Under the pieces are notes generated by a model. That model saw nothing but the letters and a program-made list of their open reading frames with translations, had not been told where the DNA came from and did no database searches. DNA of 22,787 bases from Bacteroidales bacterium UBA6248 (GTDB lineage: Bacteria > Bacteroidota > Bacteroidia > Bacteroidales > Lentimicrobiaceae), in the NCBI GenBank assembly GCA_002441345.1, contig DJVU01000091.1, forward strand, positions 22,843 to 45,629, given 5' to 3'. Made by a program: the position numbers and the translations under genes. Positions 6,824-15,400 of this stretch are shown piece by piece (position 1 is the first letter of the stretch; each line of letters starts with the position of its first letter).

Positions 6824-9800
6824 TCAGCCAATGCGTTCCACGCTGATTGCTGCCTGCAGGTCGTCGGCGAGTTCAACAACAATGCGTTTCTCCGGATCGA
6901 TCGAAACAACATCTACAAGTGAGTCCGCCAGGGTCTCTGAACAAATATACGAATAATTATTAGTCAGGGCTGTGGTAAGCCCGTTGTTTTTCTCGATTTC
7001 GAGCCTGATTTTATCGGTTACCTCGAAGTCTTTTTCCTTGCGGATATTCTGAATCCGGTTGACCAGTTCACGGGCCAATCCTTCGTCCCTGAGCTGATCG
7101 GTGATGGTAACGTCGAGGGCTACGGTTAAATTGCCTTCGGTGGCCACCACCCATCCGGGAATATCCTCGGTGATGACCTCGGCATCCCCTGCAATCAGGC
7201 TGACCTCTTCCCCTTCAATATTCAGGGTCAGGGCCTGATGCGTTTCATAGGCATTGATTTCATCCTGTCCGGCAACGGAGAGCGCCGCGGCAATCTGTTT
7301 CATGAGTTTGCCGTAACGGGGTCCCAGCGCCTTGAAGTTGGGTTTTATTTTCTTTACCAGGATGCCGCTTCCGGAGATGTATTCTATATCCTTGATGTTA
7401 ACTTCGGAAAGAATCAGGTTTTTCACGGCGTCGATCTGCTCTTGCAGGTGTGCACCGCTCACGGGAATCATAATCCGGCTCAGTGGCTGACGGACCCTGA
7501 TGCGGTGCTGCTTCCGGAGCGAGAGTACCATGCTCGAGATGCGCTGGGCCAGCTGCATACGCTCTTCCAGTCCCTTGTCGATCTGGCTGTGATCGGCAGT
7601 GCAGAAATCGGCCAGATGAACCGATGTAGCCCGGTTGCGCCCGGTGATGCCGTTAAGATCGGTAAACAGCCGTTCGCTGAAGAAAGGTGCAATGGGTGCC
7701 GATAGATTTGCCACGGTTTCGAGGCACTTATACAGCGTCTGGTATGCCGAAATCTTGTCGGTTGAATACTCGCCCTTCCAGAAACGGCGGCGCGAAAGCC
7801 TTACATACCAGTTGCTGAGGTGCTCATCCACAAAATCGGCAATGGCACGCCCGGCCTTGGTTGGCTCGTAGTCGTCGTAATACCCGTCAACGGCGCTGAT
7901 CAGGCTGTTTAGTTCCGACAGTATCCAGCGGTCAATTTCAGGGCGGTCATGCAGCTCAACTTCCGGCTCGGCATAGGTAAAGCCGTCGATGTTGGCGTAA
8001 AGCGCAAAGAAGCTGTAAGTATTGTAGAGCGTTCCGAAGAATTTACGCTGTACTTCGGCCACGCCTTCCAGGTCGAATTTCAGGTTGTCCCAGGGCTGGG
8101 CATTGGTGATCATATACCAGCGGGTGGCATCGGGGCCGTATTTTTCGATGGTATCGAAGGGATCAATGGCATTGCCCAGGCGTTTCGACATCTTGTTCCC
8201 GTTTTTGTCGAGTACAAGTCCGTTTGAAACCACCGTTTTAAACGATACCGAATTAAATACCATGGTTGCAATGGCGTGGAGGGTAAAGAACCATCCACGG
8301 GTCTGATCCACGCCTTCCGCGATAAAATCGGCCGGGAAATAGCGGTCGAGGGTTTCCTTATTTTCGAAAGGATAGTGAAACTGTGCAAAAGGCATGGCGC
8401 CGGAATCGAACCATACATCAATCAGGTCGGTTTCGCGGTGCATGGGTTTGCCTGAAGTGGAAACCAGCACGATGTCGTCGGCGTAAGGCCGGTGCAGGTC
8501 GAAGGTGTTGTAGTTTTCTTCCGAGTTATCGCCGGGGATATAGGCCGCCAGCGGGTTTTCCTTCATAAATCCGGCAGCCACCGATTTCTCAATCTCCGCC
8601 TTGAGCTGAGCCACCGATGAAATGCAGATCTCTTCCGATTTATCTTCACTCACCCAGATGGGCAGTGGCGTTCCCCAGTAGCGCGAACGGCTGAGGTTCC
8701 AGTCAACCAGGTTTTCAAGCCAGTTGCCAAAGCGGCCGGTGCCGGTAGCCTCAGGCTTCCAGTTGATGGTTTTGTTCAGCGACAGCATCTCGTCACGGTA
8801 AGCGGTGGTGCGGATAAACCAGCTGTCGAGCGGGTAATAGAGGATGGGCTTGTCCGTCCTCCAGCAATGCGGATAGGAGTGCTCGTATTTCTCCGTTTTG
8901 AAGGCCCGGTTTTCTTTTTTCAGCTTGACGATGATGTCGATATCAACGTTGTCTTCCTTGGTAGGGTCATAGTCCGGCGCATATTCAGCCTTGACGTAAC
9001 GGCCCGCAAATTCGCCCATCTCTTCCGTAAAACGGCCCTGACGGTCGACCAGCGTAAGCGATCCTATGCCGTTTTGTTTCCCCGCCTTAAAGTCATCGGC
9101 GCCAAAGCTGGGTGCTATGTGCACGATACCGGTACCGTCCTCGGTGGTAACGAAATCGCCGGTAACCACGCGGAAGGCATCGCCTTCGGCGGGCTGGGCA
9201 TACGGAAGCAGCTGCTCATAGCGGATTCCCTCAAGCTCGCTGCCTTTGTGGCTGCCGCATACTTCAAACGGGATAGCTTTCTGACCGGCTTCATAATCTG
9301 CCAGTTTCAGTTCCGCATTTTTTTCGGGGAAATATTTCCCGAAAAGGTCTTTTGCAAGGATTACTGTGATAGGAAGGCCGGTGTAGGGATTGAAGGTTTT
9401 CACCTTCAGGTACTCAATGTCTTTCCCGACGGCAAGGGCGGTATTGCTGGGCAGGGTCCAGGGGGTGGTGGTCCATGCCAGGAAGAAGAGCTCTCCGTGA
9501 ATATTGCTGAACAGCTTTTCGGATTGGGCGTTGCTGATTACTTTAAACTGTGCCACAACCGTATTGTCCTTCACGTTGCGGTAGCAGCCGGGCTGGTTCA
9601 GTTCGTGGGTGCTGAGGCCCGTACCGGCGGCAGGGGAGAATGGCTGTATGGTATAGCCCTTGTAAAGCAGGCCTTTTTCATAAAGCTTTGAAAGAAGGTA
9701 CCATACCGATTCAATATACTTGTTGTCGAAGGTGATGTACGGATGATCCAGGTCTACCCAATAACCGATGCGGCGGGTAAGATCGTCCCACATATCCTTG

Positions 9801-10183
9801 TACTTCATCACCTCCTTGCGGCAGGCTTTGTTATATTCATCAACCGAAATCTTTTTTCCGATATCTTCCTTGGTGATGCCCAGGGTTTTTTCAACGGCTA
9901 TCTCGATGGGCAGCCCGTGGGTGTCCCAGCCGGCTTTGCGGTTCACCAGGAAACCCTTCATGGTTTTGTAACGGCAGAAAATATCCTTGATGGCGCGGGC
10001 CATCACATGGTGAATGCCGGGAGTTCCGTTGGCAGAGGGCGGTCCTTCGTAAAAAATGTAGGGAAGGCTCTCTTTGCGGATTTCCAGACTTTGCTTAAAC
10101 ACATTTTCTTCTTCCCACCTGTTCAGCACTTCCTTGCTGATGGAGGTGAGGTTAAGTTGCTTGTATTCAGGATATTTCTTCAT
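6824..10183 (-). CDS. ileS: Isoleucyl-tRNA synthetase, long type
   Basis: 1119-residue class I synthetase charging tRNA-Ile, with an editing site that clears mis-charged valine. Visible: EGPPSANGTPGIHHVM with the HIGH-equivalent GIHH (56-59); GWDTHGLPIE (85-94); the start of the CP1 editing domain at TTTPWTLPSN (238-247); the KMSKR loop at 664-668; an alpha-helical anticodon-binding domain after about 720; and a long C-terminal extension. Length and the ANGTPGIHHV signature point to the long, eukaryote-like IleS class, which lacks the C-terminal zinc finger and is often less sensitive to mupirocin; the drug property is family knowledge, not seen here. The ATG at 10183 gives the expected N-terminus. 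The gene heads the operon with dksA-like and lspA. Confidence 0.98.
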   Translation of the reverse strand: MKKYPEYKQLNLTSISKEVLNRWEEENVFKQSLEIRKESLPYIFYEGPPSANGTPGIHHVMARAIKDIFCRYKTMKGFLVNRKAGWDTHGLPIEIAVEKTLGITKEDIGKKISVDEYNKACRKEVMKYKDMWDDLTRRIGYWVDLDHPYITFDNKYIESVWYLLSKLYEKGLLYKGYTIQPFSPAAGTGLSTHELNQPGCYRNVKDNTVVAQFKVISNAQSEKLFSNIHGELFFLAWTTTPWTLPSNTALAVGKDIEYLKVKTFNPYTGLPITVILAKDLFGKYFPEKNAELKLADYEAGQKAIPFEVCGSHKGSELEGIRYEQLLPYAQPAEGDAFRVVTGDFVTTEDGTGIVHIAPSFGADDFKAGKQNGIGSLTLVDRQGRFTEEMGEFAGRYVKAEYAPDYDPTKEDNVDIDIIVKLKKENRAFKTEKYEHSYPHCWRTDKPILYYPLDSWFIRTTAYRDEMLSLNKTINWKPEATGTGRFGNWLENLVDWNLSRSRYWGTPLPIWVSEDKSEEICISSVAQLKAEIEKSVAAGFMKENPLAAYIPGDNSEENYNTFDLHRPYADDIVLVSTSGKPMHRETDLIDVWFDSGAMPFAQFHYPFENKETLDRYFPADFIAEGVDQTRGWFFTLHAIATMVFNSVSFKTVVSNGLVLDKNGNKMSKRLGNAIDPFDTIEKYGPDATRWYMITNAQPWDNLKFDLEGVAEVQRKFFGTLYNTYSFFALYANIDGFTYAEPEVELHDRPEIDRWILSELNSLISAVDGYYDDYEPTKAGRAIADFVDEHLSNWYVRLSRRRFWKGEYSTDKISAYQTLYKCLETVANLSAPIAPFFSERLFTDLNGITGRNRATSVHLADFCTADHSQIDKGLEERMQLAQRISSMVLSLRKQHRIRVRQPLSRIMIPVSGAHLQEQIDAVKNLILSEVNIKDIEYISGSGILVKKIKPNFKALGPRYGKLMKQIAAALSVAGQDEINAYETHQALTLNIEGEEVSLIAGDAEVITEDIPGWVVATEGNLTVALDVTITDQLRDEGLARELVNRIQNIRKEKDFEVTDKIRLEIEKNNGLTTALTNNYSYICSETLADSLVDVVSIDPEKRIVVELADDLQAAISVERIG

Positions 10184-10222
10184 TAATCTAAAAGTAGTTA
10201 CAGGCTATTCCCAAAAGAGGGG

Positions 10223-10230
10223 CAAAATTA
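10223..10230 (-). promoter_or_regulatory. Putative -7 promoter element of ileS operon
   Basis: The minus strand reads TAATTTTG followed by CCCC, a perfect match to TAnnTTTG, 39 bases before the ileS ATG. No TTG is found 17-23 bases further upstream, so only half of the consensus promoter is visible. Confidence 0.5.
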
Positions 10231-10645
10231 GGAAAAATCCTGATATTAAAGCGGATGAAACGTATATTTTGAAAGTAATCACGCATTATCAACCCGTGTG
10301 ACTGAAAAACCGGGTCACAAGTTGCAGTAGTCAATTTTCGGGATAGTATGCCTGAAGAATTGGGATTTTCCAAAAAGATTCAGGCTTTGGATATTTTTCC
10401 GGATACCGGAATAATAATTTTCAGTATGCTGCTGCACTCCGGATTTGCTGTATAAAAATCTGTTTGGTCAAAAACACTCATACATGCCCCTGACTCCTGA
10501 CCAATGTTTTCTCATGTCATCCTGTTTCTGCATACTTATGTAACAGGCGATCTCTGTTTTCACTTCACCAAATTCGACCTAATCATTGTATCCTCTCTTT
10601 ATCAGTAATTCAGACAGGATTTCCAGGATCTTTTTCTTTGAATTT

Positions 10646-10793
10646 TTGAACCGACCGAAGGGAGCTCAGCGAAGCTAATCCTTGAATTCTTGAATTCTTG
10701 AACCGACCGAAGTGAGTTCAGTGAAGCTAATCTTTGAACCGACCGAAGAGCCTGTCCCGAACTCTTTTTCGGGAGAGCTCAGCGAAGCTCATT
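10646..10793. repeat. Three-copy 35-base repeat in the 3' flank of the T9SS gene
   Basis: Copies start at 10646, 10698 and 10734, each beginning TTGAACCGACCGAAG and continuing to AGCGAAGCT or a close variant. Copies 1 and 2 are 35 bases and differ at only a few positions. Copy 3 is enlarged by about 24 bases that form a hairpin (10755-10774). Between copies 1 and 2 lies a short tandem of CTTGAATT. The cluster ends a few bases before the stop of the minus-strand gene at 10800, so it would be transcribed as its 3' end. It looks like a dispersed intergenic repeat family. Confidence 0.75.
10755..10774. terminator. Hairpin inside the third repeat copy
   Basis: TCCCGAA (10755-10761), loop CTCTTT, TTCGGGA (10768-10774): a perfect 7-bp stem. 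It lies 25 bases beyond the stop of the minus-strand gene, so it may help end transcription or protect the 3' end, but no T-run follows on that strand. Confidence 0.35.
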
Positions 10794-10799
10794 TTTGAA

Positions 10800-12428
10800 T
10801 CACTTCACCACCTTCGCGCTCCCCACCGTCTTATCTTTGTAAACCAATCGCAGCAAATACATCCCCGGCGCCCAGCGTGAGGCGTCGAACTGCGCCACCA
10901 ACTGTCCCTGAGTAAGTTTTTGTTCTGTAATAAATCTCCCGCTCAGATCAAAAACCTGTAAAGTGCTTTGTTGCTGGTAGTTGCTTTGGTACAGCGCCGT
11001 GTTTAAGCCTTTACTGTTGTTGCGAATAGCCACAAACTCAGGCAAGCGCATCTGAAACTCACCACTCACCGGGTTGGGGTAAACCTCCATAACCGCCACA
11101 TCGGGCAGGGTTGCAAGGTGGGCTGCGCTTACCACAATATCGCACTCCTCCATACCAATGGTATCGTGTGGAGCTACACCACCCGGGCAGGCGTAATCAT
11201 ATACCCGGGGTGTGGGGTCGTACACATCGTCTTCAAGGGTGGAGGTGAGTTTGAAAAGGTAGGTATTGCTTGGAGGGCCATAAGGATTGTATCCAGCGGT
11301 ACCGGTGGCAAGTATTTTATTGTCATGAGTTGTATTGACATAATAGCCGGGCCCTATCAGACTTTCAAACAGGGCACGGGAAAATAATATATTTCCCAGA
11401 GTGTCAATAATTTTAACATTTACCTGCCAGTCGTAAGTTGGCGGGGGGTAATATACATCTGTTTCGGAAATCACAATGGTACTATCCTGCATCCAGGCAA
11501 GACAATTAGCATTTCCTTCATCGCCTTCATTCAAGTTGTAAAATTGCTGAACTGAATCGGTCAAATGATGAATCCGTAAACTTGAAAAACCCCGGGATTG
11601 TCCAGTACTGTAAATGGTGCCATTTAATGCCTGTATCGAACTTTGGTCGTACGTATAGCGCAGTGAATCAATGCCATAATGCAGTATTTTGTATTCAATC
11701 AGGTTGCCATCCATACCAATATTAACACTCACTGGTTTAGTACAACAATCCGGGGCATCCGGCTTGTATTCGCCGTATCCAGTAGCCAGTATGGTATTGT
11801 TGTTTAATAACCGAAGGCTAAGGAGTTCTTCCCTGTTGAATAAATCATTGTCATAATTGTACATCCATTGAATCTGGCCATCAAATCCAAGTTTAATCAT
11901 TGTGTTAGGATTTTCATGAGTTGGAGGTGGCCCGTTCCGGTAATTCGTGAACAAACCAATATATCCATCCGATACTTCAATGACATCCTGAGCAAAATTA
12001 TCAACCCCCGGGTCGCTGATTATGCGGCACCAGTCCAATTCACCACAGGCATTAAGCTTCATATATCCGGCATCTCCGAATGGACCGAAAGGGTCAGCTT
12101 CAGCATAACGAGTTGAAAAAGTTATAATAAAACCAGAATCGGGGGTGGGTTGCATCATTTTAAACCAGGAGCATTCTTTGGTTCTGCTACCCAATATTCG
12201 TTCCCAGATCACTTCACCGTTTACATCTGTTTTAATAAGCCATCCGCCGATTGCATAATCTGTATTAGTGCAGGTGCTCAGAATACTCATCCCATTATCA
12301 TATGTTTCATTTACGCTGTAACCATAAGAGTGATAAATGGGGTCAATGTAAACTTTTGGCCATGTCTGAGGAGAGGTATTTGTAAAAATCAATAGAAGTG
12401 GCAAAAGTGATAATATGTGTTTTTTCAT
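10800..12428 (-). CDS. Secreted beta-propeller-like protein with T9SS sorting domain
   Basis: 542 residues. A Sec signal peptide (residues 1-20, MKKHILSLLPLLLIF) exports it to the periplasm. The body (about 25-410) has imperfect repeats of about 50 residues, each with a strand pattern ending in a K-x-D-x-NGE/GQI-x-W motif (IKTDVNGEVIW, MKLNACGELDW, IKLGFDGQIQW), like delta-60/PQQ-type propeller blades. The C-terminal domain (about 446-542), starting MEVYPNPVSGEF and ending with a GMYLLRLVY strand and a basic tail, is a type A T9SS sorting signal. It directs passage through the outer membrane and attachment or release at the surface. It contains an extra loop of about 25 residues after LPEF. 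No catalytic motif was seen; a binding or adhesion role is inference. The last 300 or so bases are GC-richer than the rest of the gene. It follows the metalloprotease gene by 58 bases. Confidence 0.88.
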   Translation of the reverse strand: MKKHILSLLPLLLIFTNTSPQTWPKVYIDPIYHSYGYSVNETYDNGMSILSTCTNTDYAIGGWLIKTDVNGEVIWERILGSRTKECSWFKMMQPTPDSGFIITFSTRYAEADPFGPFGDAGYMKLNACGELDWCRIISDPGVDNFAQDVIEVSDGYIGLFTNYRNGPPPTHENPNTMIKLGFDGQIQWMYNYDNDLFNREELLSLRLLNNNTILATGYGEYKPDAPDCCTKPVSVNIGMDGNLIEYKILHYGIDSLRYTYDQSSIQALNGTIYSTGQSRGFSSLRIHHLTDSVQQFYNLNEGDEGNANCLAWMQDSTIVISETDVYYPPPTYDWQVNVKIIDTLGNILFSRALFESLIGPGYYVNTTHDNKILATGTAGYNPYGPPSNTYLFKLTSTLEDDVYDPTPRVYDYACPGGVAPHDTIGMEECDIVVSAAHLATLPDVAVMEVYPNPVSGEFQMRLPEFVAIRNNSKGLNTALYQSNYQQQSTLQVFDLSGRFITEQKLTQGQLVAQFDASRWAPGMYLLRLVYKDKTVGSAKVVK

Positions 12429-12444
12429 TGTTTTGTGTTTTAAA

Positions 12445-12477
12445 ATAGCCCCACAGGTTCAATACCAGCGGGGCTAT
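12445..12477 (-). terminator. Hairpin with T-run between the two T9SS genes
   Basis: ATAGCCCC (12445-12452) pairs perfectly with GGGGCTAT (12470-12477); inside, GGT/ACC can add 3 pairs around a TCAAT loop. On the minus strand the stem is followed by TTTTAAAA, and it lies just after the stop of the metalloprotease gene and 17 bases before the start of the next. An intrinsic terminator, perhaps partial, fits best. Confidence 0.55.
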
Positions 12478-12486
12478 GGTATTCAT

Positions 12487-15400
12487 TTAGTTGACTGTAA
12501 ATTTGGCGCTTAGAACTTTTTTGCCCTGAGTAATTCTTGCGATATAGATGCCAGGAGAAAAATTGTTTAAACGGATTAGAATTTGATTATTGCCTGAATT
12601 AAGATTTACTGAGTAACATACTCGTCCATCTTGAGCAATTACCTCTAGTTTGCCGGATAATTCAAGCTCGTAATCTATTATGATAAAATCAATTGCAGGA
12701 TTTGGAAATACATGAAGTCCATTTATAGCTTTGTTGCTTCTGCTCTTAGAGTTGTTAGATAATCTTGTAGATTTTAGAGCAGAATCAGGAAAAGTAACAG
12801 TTGGATTGAATTCAACCAAACGATAAGAAAATAATAAATTACGTGCCGCCACACCAGCAGGATTATCAGAACCGGCTAATGCAAATAAAGCTTGAACCAC
12901 AACTGAATCGTTTTGTAGCAAATAACTTGTATCGTTTGCCAAATGGTTAAAAATCTCTGCCATCACTGTATACCCTGATTGGGAATTCCTATGATGTTCG
13001 GGAAGAGAAAGGAGATTGATGTTCTGTATAGCTGAAAGGCCATTGCTGGTATTTCCCTCGTCAAACCATGTCCATGCTTTTTGGTATTCTGACATTGGTT
13101 CCGGGAATTGGACAAGAACCCACCTTATGCTATCGTAATCATTCACATCATAGAATAAATCAAGTAAGCGTGATTTTGAAAAGGATAGTTCAGAAGAGAT
13201 ATCCGAAATATTTATTTCTAATTCCTGTTTTGCGCCGATCTGATTTTTTCCTGCTTCAATTTCTGCCATCAATTCATCTGGTATTGGTTCAACCCGCTGC
13301 TCCAGCACATTCATTACTTCCGGCGTTTTGGCAGCATGGGGGTTGGCTACCATAACATCACGAATCATCGCACTATTCAATACATCTTCCTTTTTTCCAG
13401 CTTCAATCAGCACTGTGTCACTGAGAAAGGGCGAAGTACTAAGTAATTCATCGTGGAGCCACAAAGCTTCAAATGGCGCTGAACTAACCACATTGTTTAG
13501 CATTAACGGGGTATCACTGTCATCAATTAAAGATGATAACTCATTCTCTTTTATCATTAAGGCAGTGTTAAGGCTATCCGTTTTTGCCATCAGCACATCT
13601 TTTGAATCATTTAAACCCAGTTTTGAGGGACAAGCTATATTCCTATCAAATGGTGTAGTAGATCCTGCACTTCGAAACACGGTAATATTATCAATTATTA
13701 CACCATCTGTAGGTGGAATAACATTATTGCCATTTGGAGTTGAGTGATGGAAGTAATTAATAGGCTGCGCAAATTCATTGTTAATGTTTATGCTCGAAGG
13801 GTTATGTTGCTTATAAGTAAAAATGTTGCCTCCTGGTGCTGTGATTTCTGGTGCATTACTGCCCTGATTAGCTCTAATGCCCTGGTTTAATGATGGCAAT
13901 CCAGTAAAAGGAATTACATGGATGTCAGTAAGATTCTGAATAAGAACATTGCATTTAATACATAAGCCAGTACCCAGTGGGCTACGATTTTCTCCTTCAG
14001 CAATAATACCACCCTGAAATCCACGAATCAGATTGTTATAAACAAGATTCTCTGCAGAGCCGGAATTTTTTATTAAAATACCTACTTCTGATCTATCTTT
14101 ATTTTCGCCTTGCCAAAAATCCACTCCCCACAATGAATCTTGCTGGATTGTGTATTTGTCACAATACTCAAGATAAATTCCAAACATAGTGAATTCGAAA
14201 TCATTCTCTTTTTCAGGTTGTATGATCAGGTTTTCAGTAATCCGGGTATTATTTACACCACTGGCAAATATGCTCGAATTATTGGTTTTGAAAACTGAAT
14301 TTCTCACTGTAAAGTTTCTTAAGGATAAAGAGGATGTAGCATAAACCCCATATTTCAGATTTTCAAACACTGATCTCTGGTATTTATGGTTGCTCATTAT
14401 CCCATCAACCAGGAAGTTAGAATTGTGTGAACGAATTCCATAATTATTCTTAATACTATTACCAAAAGGAGTCATAGTATTAAAAACACACTTTCTAAAA
14501 TCAATACCAATAACACCATTAAGATTTGCATGGCAGTCGATACCGGTATTTAAATCCGGATATTGTTCATTTGCAGTGAATAAACAATTTTCGAAAGTAC
14601 TTATATTATCAAAGGTGTAACCTAATATATTTACGCCTATGAAATTATTACGAAATGTTGAATTGTATGCCTGCAGGATACCTCCACCGTGGCCGGATGG
14701 TACCCCGGGTCCGTCGGTAGGCATTGGCCTGTCTAACAGCACGCCGGTTCTGGCCAGTTCGATGGTGCTGTTGTTCATGGCAACAAAGCCCTGGTTTGTT
14801 GTGGGCGATTGTGATATTGATGGGTCGCCCCACACCTCAACGCCGTTCCATAACTCGCTGGCACATGAGGCGGTAAGTGTGCTTTCGTTGGTCATGTTTA
14901 GTTTCGCGCTCCGTGCCACTTTAACCTTTGCATTACGGAAAAACTGCAGGGTGGTTCCCGATAGGTTGAGTGTCGCGCCGGGTGAAATGTAAAGGTCGTC
15001 AAAAAACTTATATGTTTGCCCGGTCCAGGTGGTATTGGCAGTAATTTGTTTTACGGGAGGCACCCCAAGCAGTGCAATAGCATTGCTCATCGTGATTGGT
15101 ATGCCGTTTGGTTCTGCAATAAAACCGTCTTCTAAATCAAGGTTGGCCAGGCCATCCATAAAAACATTGGCTCCCGATTTTATGGTGATGATTCCATCTG
15201 ATTCAATCACAAGTTGAGCATTGTCGCGTATTACGAGGTTGCCGCAATCTTCTATAATCAGTTCGCAGCCCGATTTAACAATCAGTTTGGCACTGTTTTG
15301 CAATGTTAGAACACTGCCGGGTTGCACATAAATCTTGCTTTTTTCCGAAGCAATCATCCTGCTGGTATTCGACATGGTAAGAGAGCTGTTCGGGCGGCAA

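Larger units (their letters stand above)
10184..10799. other. Intergenic region between ileS and the T9SS gene
   Basis: About 616 bases between the ileS start and the end of the next minus-strand gene. It holds the ileS promoter and, at its right end, the repeat cluster at 10646-10793. The stretch 10260-10640 is AT-rich. A 35-codon frame from ATG 10348 is the only other thing seen, with nothing to support it as a gene. Confidence 0.6.

Noticed and set aside
8867..9691. 274-codon plus-strand open frame
   Set aside because: It lies wholly antisense within ileS, whose motifs and frame are certain; long antisense frames are expected in this GC-rich gene.
12456..12466. GGTTCAATACC, resembling a tRNA T-arm
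   Set aside because: No acceptor, D or anticodon arms can be built around it; it is the loop part of the terminator hairpin.
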